From assembly GCF_905475395.1 (NCBI RefSeq), contig NC_058337.1, forward strand, positions 99,256,368 through 99,320,367: a stretch of DNA of 64,000 bases. Direction: 5' to 3'. Made by a program: the position numbers and the translations under genes. Positions 12,650 to 24,639 of the stretch are shown piece after piece (positions within the stretch are counted from its first letter, which is position 1; every line of letters begins with the position of its first letter). The notes beneath the pieces are model-generated. The model did no database searches, was not told the origin of the DNA, and was given only the letters and a program-made list of their open reading frames with translations. The DNA is from Chrysoperla carnea (Eukaryota; Arthropoda; Insecta; Neuroptera; Chrysopidae).

Positions 12650-14351
12650 TTAAAAAAGATAAAGATTTTGAATTATGATATTTAAAAAAATATATTTTAT
12701 GCATTATGAGCTAAGTCAAGGGTATCAAAAAAAAGATGAATGTCTATTTTTATTATGAAGTGGATTGAAGAAAGCTTTGTATAAAAAAAAGTTATTCCTT
12801 GTATAAAAATAACTTACTTAGTCGAATCTGTCAAGTAAATTGTCACTCAGTAGATGATTCTAAAATTTATGAAATACGTTCCGAAAACCACGAACTCAAC
12901 GACAAAATTAAATTGGAGTAAAAAAAAACCCGCATCAGATACCGTCAGAAAGAGGCCCTGAAAACACAACCAGTTTTACAATTTTTAAATGTTATGAGTA
13001 TTTTTTGATAAGCTGTACAATTTTCACAACAGGTTAATAACTCGCTTTGCTCGCAAGGGGCTCCGCAAAGGGTTATGTTTTTCGCATATGTGTAGGGTTG
13101 CGAAGGAAAAATTTACGATTTTTATATAATCCTGTTATTTTGAACCTATTCCATGTCGAATGGATAAAACACTATCTTTCTAACATGAATAGAAGTGTAA
13201 AGGATAGTTTAAGGGGTGTTTTTTTTCCATTTTCGGAGGTCACTATTTAGGAAATACAACTCTTCAAAGTATATTGCTAATTTGACCTTTTTTTGGATCA
13301 ATTGGTGGAATTTTCATCTTTCTAGGACATATAGAACAAAAAAACGTAATTTTGTGGGTTTTTTTTTTCGATTTTCCAAGGGTTCGCAATAAAAAGTTGA
13401 AGTTTTCTAATTTTTTCGTAGGTTTTAAGCAATTTCGCGTTGAATGCAAAAAAATTGCTTCTTTCCAGCACGTCTAGAAGTGCCTTAGAATTTGTATCGG
13501 TTATTAAATTATAGTAATTTTAATTAATATCTCATAAGGATGTGACAGCAGGGCGGATACATAGACACGCGGTATTTAGCATAGTATTATTGCATGGTGT
13601 ACAACTTTATTATAAAAAAAATAAATAAATTATAAATTATAATCATTATTTTTATTGTAATAATCAAACATATGAAATGAAAATAAATATTACGAAATAT
13701 AATCAGACGACTTTGCAATAAGTCAGAGATACACACTATATATAATATTGTCTAGGTCAATAAAATAGTCGAAAATGCTCTCAAAACGTAGTTTTGAGAA
13801 GTCAAGTTATCATAAAAAAGTTTATTTTTAGAATGAATACTCTATTATCAAGGCCGGATTTAGGGAAGACCTTCAAAAAAGAGTGGAACCTACAATAGAG
13901 ACTCATTCTAAAAAATCTTTCGAACTCCGACGAGTAAACACTAGGAATCAACTTCTTTAATGAAATTGGAATAAAATATTTTTAATTCATAAAAACTTCA
14001 ATTACTTAGCATTATTAAATTACAAACGTAATGATTTGCATAAAAGTAATACATTTTTGTTTACAAAATTTGTATTTATTCAATAAAATTTAAAATATTT
14101 TATCAAATTTATATTTGTGTTTTATAACCACCATTGAAATTCAAGATATATAAATTGTATTACAATTCACTTTTCTTTAACTCACTCATGAGAAAACGAC
14201 CACGCCAAAATAATTATTGAATTCATAAATTATTGAGAGTATTTTATTTAGACGAGTGGCCTCAAACTTTGAAACAAATGTAACGGGATGCCAAATTATA
14301 TTTTCACAAGTTTCCGGTTTCATTACCGCTTGATTCATATTTTTGTTAGAC
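12650..14351. other. Non-coding, no gene seen
   Basis: The stretch is mostly AT-rich. Bases about 13033-13250 are GC-richer (CTCGCTTTGCTCGCAAGG) with a short open frame that resembles no known protein, so a decayed transposon is likely. No splice-supported exon was found. Confidence 0.35.
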
Positions 14352-14882
14352 ACAAGTGAAAACAAACAATTGACTGAGTTAATTGTTGAAATTCCATGTA
14401 TACAGCATTGATAACCACTTCTTACACACAAAGTAATTATAATATAACTCTATAGAGTATCTTTCTTTTCACTTTTTCAGTGTATATATAATACAAGCTA
14501 TTAAACAAACAAACACATACATAACATATGTAACGTATAAATTTAAAATATGTACAATACCTGCATACATACTATATGATGTTTCTAACCTAATGCGCCC
14601 TCACGAGTAAACAGTGATGTTAACACAAAAATGTTTCGAACATAAGTTTAACGTACATTTTTTTATTTTTAAGCTTTTGTTCTATAAAAATTTCAACTAT
14701 ATTTCTCTTTTCGTTTTTGAGTTATCGAGTTGACAGATGGATGTACAGACAGACAGACAATCGGAAATGGACTCTTTAGGTGATTTTATGAAAACGTAAA
14801 CTAAAATTTTGTTCCCAGTATCAATATTTTTAAGCGTTACAAACTTGGGACTAGACTATACCATGATATATTTCATGTATAT
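14352..14882 (+). repeat. Repeat family A, copy 2
   Basis: The copy starts with ACAAGTGAAAACAAACAAT and shares the CGCCCTCACGAGTAAACAG, ATGTTTCGAACATAAG, GACAGACAGACAA, GGAAATGGACT and AAGCGTTACAAACTTGGGAC landmarks with the other copies. It ends near ATATATTTCATGTATATAGA. The segment between the T-rich part and the GACA run is shorter than in copy 1. It is non-coding. Confidence 0.75.
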
Positions 14883-15111
14883 AGACTGCAATCGAAGGAA
14901 TTCTATTTATTTATTTCAAGCTGTGTACACTCGAGTTTAATTTGTGAACTTGATTGGAAACCATATGAAAATTATTTTTCTGATGTTAAACATGAAATAA
15001 TCCACAGGAAATTGTTTTACCACAATTTTTAATATTTTATTTAATTGGTATTAAGAATTTAATCCCTTTTCGATTATTACTAATTAATTTTTTTTTTTTA
15101 ATTTGTTACAG

Positions 15112-18100
15112 TTTCATTGAAAACAATCGAGTGAGTGGGTTTTGGACATGGATGTTTGTATTATCAAAATTACCAGAATTGGGCGACACACTTTTTATAG
15201 TATTACGTAAACAACCATTGATATTTTTGCATTGGTAAGCATAACAATAATTTTTCAAGAATATTTTTATAAATATTATATTAAGAAAATTTTAGTTATT
15301 TAAAAACAAAAACAACTATTCTATTATATTTCATACATAAACAATGACTTTAAAAAGTTTGTTCTCTTTTACAAAATAATTGAAATTAACTAATAAAAAT
15401 AGATACAAAACATCAAGATGTGGAAGAAATGTACAAAGTCACTCAGGCAAGTCAATAGAAACAAGAAACTTTTTTTTTTAGTAAGAGAACATTTTATTAT
15501 CCAAATGTGCTATTCAGACACTATTTTTCAAGTTAATTCTGCGAGGTACAGAAAAAACTTGAAACTCTGCGGCTAAACCGTTTAGCCAATCTTCAGGCCG
15601 ATCTAAAGTACATTTTGAGATGACGCAAAGTTGTCAAGCAACAAACGATATCAATACAATATTCTTATCATATTAACTTTAACAGCATCCTTAACTTTAA
15701 CAGCATACTTACATTTTCGATTTCAATAAATTCAATGCGTGATTTTTACACAAAAAACAACGAATATCCATTGGCAACAGTCTCAAAATCAAAAATCAAT
15801 AAATGTAAACAAATTTCTAAAAGTTTGAACTGCCAGTGGTCTTTAGTTCAAATTTTCCCGTGCGCACGGCCCTAGAGTCGCCATCCACCTGGTAAGTCGG
15901 TTAATGTTAATAGTAAGAACCCTGCTGAGAGAAACTACTTGAAACCGTGAGCTCAAACCCCGCATAACTGTAAATATCTAATAAACTTTTTTCCGTTATT
16001 CAATACAGTTTGCTTCCACATCTTCAGCTTCGCTAAGACGAGAACATACAAGAAGGGGTCTAATTTTTCATAAAAATGTTTATACATATAAATATTTTAA
16101 AATTGCATTTAAATTGCACCTTACTCAAATAGAACAAACTTTTTAGCTCTTAAATAAATTAATAAAATAAAAACATTATACCTTTCTTTTTAATGGTTTT
16201 CACTATTTCATATGCATTTCATTTTTATTACTTGTCTGTTTTAGGATTCCGTAATTATATTAATATTTCTTATAAGCAATTTATTAACGAAAGTTTAAAG
16301 TAATACTTTTCGTTTCTTAATAATTTTTCGGTCATTACAAAATTATTATTTTGAAAAACTTACTTAAAGTCTATTAAATTTTCTGGAATCTGGGAAAGAA
16401 TCCAAAAATTTGCTATTTTGATTGCGAAAATTTTTTTAAGGAGAATAAAAATTAATTGTTTTTAAAAAAGAGCAATTTTTTATTAAATTTTCCCTCTTCG
16501 ATTAAGAATTTTAAAAAGCCTCTATCGCGCTTATTTTTTGAAAGGCTTTTAGTCTTCGTCAGAAAGGTGGAGGGCAATTCCTAAAGGTTACCCATTCGTT
16601 TTTCGATACCAGAAGACACTGTTTCCATCTACAGCTAAACCTGTACCAATTATCCCTTCCTGGACTTAAATATACACTTTTTTGTTACTGCACTTTATAA
16701 TTATAATTCTTTTACCAAATAATAATTTTGCAAAATATCTAAACAATTAACTATGTTAGTTATTTTTACATATAAATTCGGAAAATTTAAATTTTTTATT
16801 TACACGTACGATTCATAAAAAAAACACTATGGGTAGTAGATTTCCATTATTATTTATAAAAACTATGCATAATAAATTTTCTATTATTTTCATTTCAAAT
16901 ATTTATTTATAATTTGAATTTTTTAAATTATTTAAAGGTCATTGTCAAATTCATTTCAATTAAAATCAGGTCTAGTGTGTAGAAGTGAATACTTTGTTAA
17001 TGGAAATATTTTTTGTTTTAATTTTTTTTTTAAATACCGCATTGTAAAAAAATGTTCCATCTTTTGTCAAGGTTATTTAACAGATTAGAAGATGTTTGAT
17101 AGAGTAATTGTACTTGTAAAAAATTAAACCATCAAGTAGCCAACCATTCAAAGTAGTTTGGCTTTCGATTGCTTACCACTGGTCGACAAATTTTGATTTT
17201 TATTTTGTCACATTGATGAGGAAAAAAATTTCTTATAATTTATAAAATTTCTTAAGTACTGAATTCGAATTCGGCTTCTAAATTTCTTTATTACATAAGA
17301 CTTTTGAAATATTTTAACCCAAGAAGGAAAAGCCTCCTTCTTCCACCCCTCTTTCATATAAATCCACTTTGAATTTTCCCAATATCCATGCAAAGTGGCT
17401 CTGTTTGGACGCTAAACTATTTTAAAGATTTTAAAATATTTTTAATAAAAAATTATTAAAATACAAGATAGATAAATTGTAGATTGATTCCAAATTTCCA
17501 AGCTCATCTAACTTCGTACGTATTTACAGAATAAATTGATAAAATAATAATAATAATAATTTTTATTTCAGGTACCACCATATTACCGTCCTTTTGTACA
17601 GTTGGTTCTCATATTCTGAATATACAGCCTCAGCAAGATGGTTTATTGTTATGAATTACTTCGTTCATAGTGTTATGTACTCATATTATGCTCTCAGAGC
17701 CATGGGGTTAGTATAATTTTATAACTTTTATATTACAATAAATCAGTTCATCAAGTTTTTGTGATTTTTAATATTAAAAATCGTATAAGTTTGAAATCTA
17801 CAAGTATTCCGATGACGGTATTTTTATTTGGTTCTGTTAACGAAAAGCTACGATTCTAGTTTGAAGTCATTTCATCCAAAACAATCTATGGCCCATGTAA
17901 GCCATGCTAAGTGAAAAGGCAATACCGGCAACCCATGTATCTTAAAAAAGGATTATCATATATGGGATACCGGTAATGTCACATTTTAGCGAGATTATTC
18001 AAACATAATTCAACTCAAAGTAGATTTATAATCACATTTTAAAACAAAAATAAAACAGAATAATTTATAAGTCATAATTAAATATAGTTCAAAAAATGAA

Positions 18101-18461
18101 ACTTAGATGGGCCTACGGTTAATTTGACAACCTTGACTCGATCTGACAACGATATATTCGAAAAAAAACTATATTTTATTAATTTCTAAATTTTTATATT
18201 TTCAGATATTCACCACCTCGCCAAATAGCAATGGTCATCACAACATTACAATTAGCTCAAATGGTTATTGGATGTACAATAAATGTATGGGCACATAATT
18301 TCGTAACAGCAGACTCCGAATGTCATATTTCACAAATGAATATAAAATTATCATTAGCAATGTACTTCAGTTACTTCGTACTGTTTGCACGATTCTTCTA
18401 CAAAGCATATTTAAGTGGTGAACGACGTAGTAAAAAACAACGTTCTGTTAAACAAGATTAA
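15112..18461 (+). CDS. ELOVL6: ELOVL6-type very-long-chain fatty-acid elongase, last three coding exons
   Basis: Elongases of this family carry out the condensing step of microsomal fatty-acid elongation in the ER membrane. Coding exons are 15112-15234, 17572-17706 and 18206-18461 (TAA), joined in phase at GT-AG introns. They give about 170 residues covering the conserved core to the C-terminus. The KLPELGDT motif and the histidine box HWYHH are visible; the latter is split by the first intron. [12 protein letters not shown] and several hydrophobic membrane segments also show. The C-terminus is basic and ends VKQD, with a lysine at -3 rather than a textbook KKXX signal. The sequence resembles the ELOVL6 (Drosophila Baldspot) subgroup. 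The first roughly 100 residues are absent: no matching exon was found upstream, so they lie before the window or were missed. Subfamily assignment is from memory of family motifs. Confidence 0.9.
15415..16024. mobile_element. Possible element with 12-bp inverted ends in the elongase intron
   Basis: AAGATGTGGAAG at the left is inverted as CTTCCACATCTT at the right, 610 bp apart, inside the first visible elongase intron. The interior includes a patch more GC-rich than its surroundings (CCCGTGCGCACGGCCCTAGA, GTCGCCATCCACCTGG) that looks like a transposon remnant. No target duplication is evident. The remaining intron sequence to 17571 is AT-rich and featureless. Confidence 0.4.
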
Positions 18462-18710
18462 TTTATTTATTATTAATTTATCTTCTAGTTGTTTTTGTTT
18501 AAGCAAAAATAATTCAATATAAAAATATTTAAAATTATAAATAATTGGGTGTATTTTACATTTATATAATTATATTGATGATAAAAACAAGTAAAAAAAA
18601 GTCATAAAGAACAACATACATCATTTATTAAAATAATAAAATACGCGCTTAATTTGTTGTTTTTGTGTTGATAGAAAAAAAAACAGTTGCCTTCATCAAA
18701 CAAAAATAAA
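18462..18710 (+). other. ELOVL6: Elongase 3' UTR with candidate poly(A) signals
   Basis: AT-rich sequence follows the elongase stop codon. AATAAA occurs at 18635-18640, with another candidate near 18706. Either could end the transcript, and transcript data would be needed to choose. Confidence 0.4.
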
Positions 18711-21700
18711 ACAAACAAAAAAACTGTCATCGTTTTTTATGTTAACAAGCACATAATATTTTAAATAGAATTATTGCAAACTGCCAGTAAATTAAAGCGG
18801 TTATTTTAGGAATTTACTTTTTTTTTTAGTATTACACAGTTTTCTAAAATTGACTTCAAAACATTTGGTACTCAAATGTAATGCTGAAAGTGCTCCTCAA
18901 ATAAAAGTTTTTCTAGTGATAGATAGCGGTTTGATTTTTAAAATGTAAATGATTGCCTTTAGTCGATAAGAACGTTACTGAGAAAAATGGCGACTTTTTA
19001 GTGTGAATATACTAAGTGTCATTCTATGTTATTAAAGCTAATAAACTGAACGGGTTCCTCCCAATAATGTACTAGACGCTCGAGAGCAGTCACGGAATAA
19101 ACAATAAAGAGTTTATTAATTGCCAATAATTAATCAACGATGAAAACTAGATATATATTCAGTAAATTTAGTCAGTAAATTAATGACTATTACATCGTTA
19201 AATATTAAAAATTAAAAAGAATTAAATAATCCTTTTGTGAACGTTTTTCTGTAGTCACCTTTACTTATATCTCTAGAAACGATTGAAGTTTCTGAGATAA
19301 AAACTATCCCTGTTATTCAGTATAAAAAATTATCAAAGCTTAAAGTGAAAGTCTATCACTAGAGAAATCTATTTTAAACATTCACAAGCACGTTTTCTTA
19401 ATAATGTGACCAAGAGGAGTAATGCCATTCATTGTGATTACAAACTACCTCTGTTAACGATGACTTGAGTCTTGTAAATAATGAGATGTTTTTGTAATAA
19501 ATAAGCCAAATTTGTATATACTCAAAATAAGAATGTAATTTAAAAAAAGAAAGAAGTCTTTTAGAAAACGCTATGTAACATAAGCCTAAGCAAACTGTTT
19601 TTAGAATTAATAATTATATTTATGATACATATGCTCAGTAATAATTATAAATTTGGTTTTGGAATATGAAACCAGAAAACGAATAAAATATTATCGAAAA
19701 GTCACTATTATCAGTTTACTTAAGCCTATGATCAAATTAATTATATAATTAGTGATGGAAGAACAATAGAAAGAAATTTTAAGCCAGTAATACAATACCC
19801 TCAGAGTGGGTCAACAGCACTGTCAGCTTTTTTTAAATATAAATCTTATACTCGTTTTTGTTTAGTGGTAGAAAAGTCCGTAAAAAGAATTTCGTTTAAG
19901 TAAATAAGTCCAGAGAACAAACATTTTAGCTAAAAACTGAAAATTTCGAACCCCTCCCCGATGCCATGACTGAATCTATCTTAATTTAAAGATCAATCCA
20001 CCGTCTATGCTATATAACTAACGATTATAAGATAATTACACACAAAGTGTAACGCTTGGTGTAAAAGAATAACGAAATATAAACCTGTGTCATTCGTTCC
20101 GAAATTTTACACACGTGTTTGACTGTTCCATATCTCCCCCTACACATACTAGCTATCGAAATGTTAGAAATGTAACATCTCAATTTTATTTATTTTTAAC
20201 TAAAGGTTCTTTATTGTAATTCAAATGAAGACAGGGGAGATTCTTGTACTATTTATAAATAAACATACTTATTTTTCTTTAAATTGATTGTCTAGTAACG
20301 AATTAAAAATCGTTGTCAATTTCTAACACTTTTATGGCTAGCCTTCTATGCCAGATTGCCAGCACACCTAGCATTCATTAATTAATCTTGATTAAAGGGC
20401 CCATCACTAATTATGGAATTATTGAAACAAGTGTAATAGGTTTAAGCATATCAAAATAAGAGAGTGCCAAAAAATTTGGCATTGATTTAAAAAAAAAATA
20501 TTTTTATGTGCAGGTTGTTAATTTAAACTATAAATACTTAACTCAATTAAAGTATCCTATTACAAACGAAAAAAAACCCAGATTTTTACTTAAGATACTT
20601 TAATTCGAGGAAAGATTAGTGAATTTTTACTGCTTAAAACAAAATAAACAAAAAATTATTTGCATACAATTATTATTAGTCTTAAGTTATCGACAAATTT
20701 TTTAAATTGCATAAAAATATGCAATTGTTTTGATCAATGGGTGATTGGTTTTACATCCAAGGCATTTTTTTTTTACATGTTGTATAAAAAATTGAAAACC
20801 AAATATACAATTTCTAAAAATAATTGTATTTTTAGAAATTTTTATTATTTAATATTTAGATAATTTTCTAATGAAACTTTTATTATATTTTTATGTTGTG
20901 ATATATTTAGGGGCACATTAAAATGTATTTGTTTTGTAATTGAAAAAAAAAAATATAATAATAATAATGTAAATCATTCCATCATTTACAAATTTTGTCA
21001 CAATATTATTTTATTTGGAATAAATTAATGGATTTAATTACGGCTACGTTTCACTTAATGGCTATCAAATATACAGTTTCTTAACCAAATATATTAGACG
21101 AAAAGATTGCAACATCGTTATTTAAACTTTCGTGCGGTAAAGGAATTGCCTAAAAAGGCCCAGCCACAAATTGTTTTGTAGTTGTGAAGAAAAAATTTTG
21201 TAACCTGCATATTTCTTGGATTATAATTAATAATTTAGTGTATTGGTAAAAAACATTGCCATATCTTTCGTTTAGTACCGTAACTGTGATGAATGAGTTG
21301 CGAAATCGGCCTTATTCGTGTCTACCCTTAGTGCTGATTAGTGATGAGACGAATGTTGTATTTTGTACATTCGCGAATGCGAATGTTTACTCTTTACTAT
21401 GTTTACTGAAAAATATACTCATGGACTAAATTGTACCGCTTAAGAAAAACAGGCTAATATATTTTAAATGAATTAAATAATAAGTGTATCAAGCAAACAT
21501 GATTCGAATCTAACAGTTTTTATATGTTGTCCTAATACTGAAGACATCATTAAGAAGTAAATCAGTTCTTGGGCAACCCTGACTTACCATTTACTTTACA
21601 AAATTACCAATTCTTTATAAATTTTTAATTTACGATAGAAAAATTGTATAAAATTACAAATTATAATGTTTAACCAATTACAAACCGAAGCGGATTATTG

Positions 21701-22138
21701 TAGTCGCTAAGTGAAACGAAGTATTAACCGTGTAATGTTTAATCTCTCTTAAAAACTTGAGATTAATCTAGAGAATTCTATATAATTTATCGGTCAGTAA
21801 AAGCTTGTATCTAAAACACACTATTTATTTGGTCTAGCTGAGTCTTAACTTGTCAATACGTTTTTGAAATGCTTTATCGAATTTAAATAACTACAATGGA
21901 TTTGAATTAACTGTTGGAGAAAAAATCGAAATAATCCTTCACCAAAATAATTGAAAAAAATTATTTGATTCATGAAAGTTTTTAAGAGATGATAAATTGA
22001 TGCACCTAAAAAATAATTCCAAATAAGAATAAAAAAAATGTACAACGAAGAAAATAATTCTGACAAAACATTTAATAGCTAAGTTGTACTCAAGAACATT
22101 TGAGAGAGGATAATTAACTTTATAAATCGTTCTATGTA

Positions 22139-22274
22139 TCTTGCGGACAATAAAATTGCAACATAGTCATATTATATTTAGTAAATGAAAAATACACATT
22201 ATTTAATGTGTGTTTTAATGCCACCAAATATACCTGATGTAAAGCAAAGTGTGGTAATTTTATTGTCCGCAAGA
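22139..22274. mobile_element. 136-bp MITE flanked by TA
   Basis: TCTTGCGGACAATAAAATT at the left is inverted as AATTTTATTGTCCGCAAGA at the right. TA lies directly outside each end, matching a Tc1/mariner-type target duplication. The middle contains a second palindrome (AATACACATT and AATGTGTGTT), so nearly the whole element can fold into a hairpin. There is no coding capacity. Confidence 0.75.
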
Positions 22275-22346
22275 TACCAAATACATAACATAACGTACCG
22301 CTGCGACTGTGTAAACAGCTCCACGTGAGAGGAATCATATAATTTA

Positions 22347-22414
22347 TTTACACATCATCTAAAATTATAATAAAATACATTTTACACATCCTCTAAAATT
22401 ATAATAAAATACAT
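22347..22414. repeat. Tandem duplication, two 34-bp units
   Basis: Two adjacent copies of a 34-bp unit (TTTACACATC, then TCTAAAATTATAATAAAATA, then CAT) differ at one base. The near identity suggests a recent local duplication. No function is apparent. Confidence 0.8.
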
Positions 22415-24514
22415 TATGTTAGATAAAGAAAGATGTATATGTATGATAAGCTATCACATCTGAGTTTATATCGCATACAGTTAATATTGCTCTAGAAAGA
22501 GAAAAAGACAAGAGACCGGAAAAATTAAAATTTCTGTGCCGAGGAATTCAATTTCTTTCCAGTGGGATCGTCTGACTCTCTATGATAACAACACGAATAT
22601 TCATTCAATTCTATCTCAAATGTTCTATTTGTATTTTCGACGTGTTTGTACACTTTTTATCCTCAGAATAAGCTGCTCTCTACCGTACTTACAGATTTGA
22701 GTTATGCTCAGTTCTGTGAGGAATATTTAACAGCTTGCCTGGTATTGAATGTACAGTCGTTAACACTCAAGACTGATTACTGAATATAACTCAAAACAAG
22801 GTCTACATTATATTGTAGATCCAAAAAAGTTTTGTACAAACTTGCCTGTTCCGTTTAGAAATTATTTAAAAAAACTGTGTATCGGTAGTAAATAAAAACA
22901 ACTTTTAAACTTTTAAAAATATTAGAAAGAAATTTTTATTTCCATTTTCATAAAAAGAATATTTTTATAATTCTGCATAAAATTTTTCTCAAATCAATAA
23001 ATGTTAAAGCTTGTTCATTGCTTTCATTGAATTTGTTTTTTTTTTTAAGCTTTACTTTCCAACGGTTGTTGCTTGTGATGTACCGCTGTACGATAGAATA
23101 AAAAAAATTTATTTTTTATATTTAGAAATAGATGAATAATTGTGAACAAAAAATTTTGTATAAAATAAAATTTTGGGGTAAAAATTTTCATTCTTTGCTG
23201 GTCTGTTTTATTTTGTGTATTAACTGTACTTACCTATATGTAATAATTATTTATTTACTGTATGGAAAGTAAGAGAAAAACGCTTGGAAAATAATATAAT
23301 TGTGCCTTTTGATGTGGGTGTATATTTTTAATTTGTGTATATATATGTCAGTCAAGTTTCTAATCTTTTTGTTCGCTCTTAGTAAATTCTTTATTTTCTT
23401 CTTAACTTATTTCAATTCTTGTATACAAATAAAATTTTCTTTTTTATTTTCTGAAAAAGTGAGGAACAAGCTTCTGAAAAGAATTTCTTTTTCGTAATTT
23501 TCTACTGTTATAACTTTTATTTAACTTTACACAAAAATTTGTTAATTAAATAAATAATGATAAAATATATCTGATTTTGTTTTTTTTTGTATTTTCATTT
23601 CATTCTCCCCGGTTTTAATAAACATATTATATTGATACTGAAGAAAAAAATTTTAAGTTATACTTTTAATACATTATAAAAAAAAAAGGACAAAGGTGAA
23701 TTTTTAGAATACGAGCACACGCAATAGAGGTAAAGTTAATAGCTAGTTGTTATTGTACGGGAAATCGTGCAGAAAGACAATTAAATATAGTCTCACATAA
23801 GTAAAAAAGTAGTGTGTAAAACTCGAGTGGATTGTTTCCTGACAGACTCAAGCGGTTCTTAATCCACTCTTGTGTTGCAAAATATACTATTATACATACT
23901 AGTTTGCATTTTTATGAAACGATTAATAATACGTACTTGAAACTTCCTGGGTGGCTTCCTTTTGACGAGCTTACCAAACTTTTTCTCTAAGACTTTTTCA
24001 AAAATGCTACGTTTTCAAATGAACGTCATATATTTAAGCTGTCGGTCTGAAAAAACGCAGCAGGGAATTTGTTAATTGAGTTCATTGGATTCCTTTGTCC
24101 TTGCAAAATGTAAATTTCTTTCAGTGATGTTTTAATATTTTTATCAAAAGTAGTCTTGCCAACATTTTTCTAGGCAACCCATTGCAGCGATTCAGGAAAC
24201 ATATGGGTGAAGGTCGACCCTAATTCGGCTCCTATACTATATATTAAGAAATTATTTTTACCTAAACTTGACCCATCCCTACGTTCGTTTACTATTATGA
24301 ACAAGCTAACACTTTTTGTTGAAAATGATTGTTTGATTGGGGTATTTAGGCTGCTGTTCGGATTCAAAGTAAAAATTCCTTACTTGTTTACACTCCCTAA
24401 AAATTGACCCTTTGTTGTAGCTTTGATAGATGTTTTAAATTATAAAATATTTTTAAAATAAATATTTTACTTTATTTTTTAAATATTTGAATAAATTTAT
24501 CTTACAAGTTCATA

Positions 24515-24520
24515 ATTTAT
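24515..24520 (-). promoter_or_regulatory. VPS13B: Candidate VPS13B poly(A) signal
   Basis: TTTATT on the plus strand reads AATAAA on the minus strand, about 120 nt beyond the VPS13B stop codon. This is the first hexamer in a plausible position. AT-rich sequence makes chance matches common. Confidence 0.45.
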
Positions 24521-24639
24521 TGTCGATTTTTTTATATATATATATTTTTTTTTTATAAATAATTAAAAAAACAAATGACAAAGATATTTTTGGTAAAAAA
24601 ACAACCATTTATAAAATATATTATTAATATTATATTGTA

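Larger units (their letters stand above)
18711..24514. other. Convergent intergenic region
   Basis: This is AT-rich sequence between the 3' ends of the elongase and VPS13B genes. No exon, tRNA or long open frame is supported. Short frames on either strand have no recognisable domains. The only structured features I see are the MITE at 22139 and the tandem repeat at 22347, listed separately. Part of it may be a long elongase 3' UTR. Confidence 0.5.

Noticed and set aside
13047..13449. Frames on both strands next to a GC-richer CTCGCTTTGCTCGCAAGG patch, considered as an upstream elongase exon
   Set aside because: Translations lack any elongase motif and no suitable splice sites connect to 15112. 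More likely transposon remnant.
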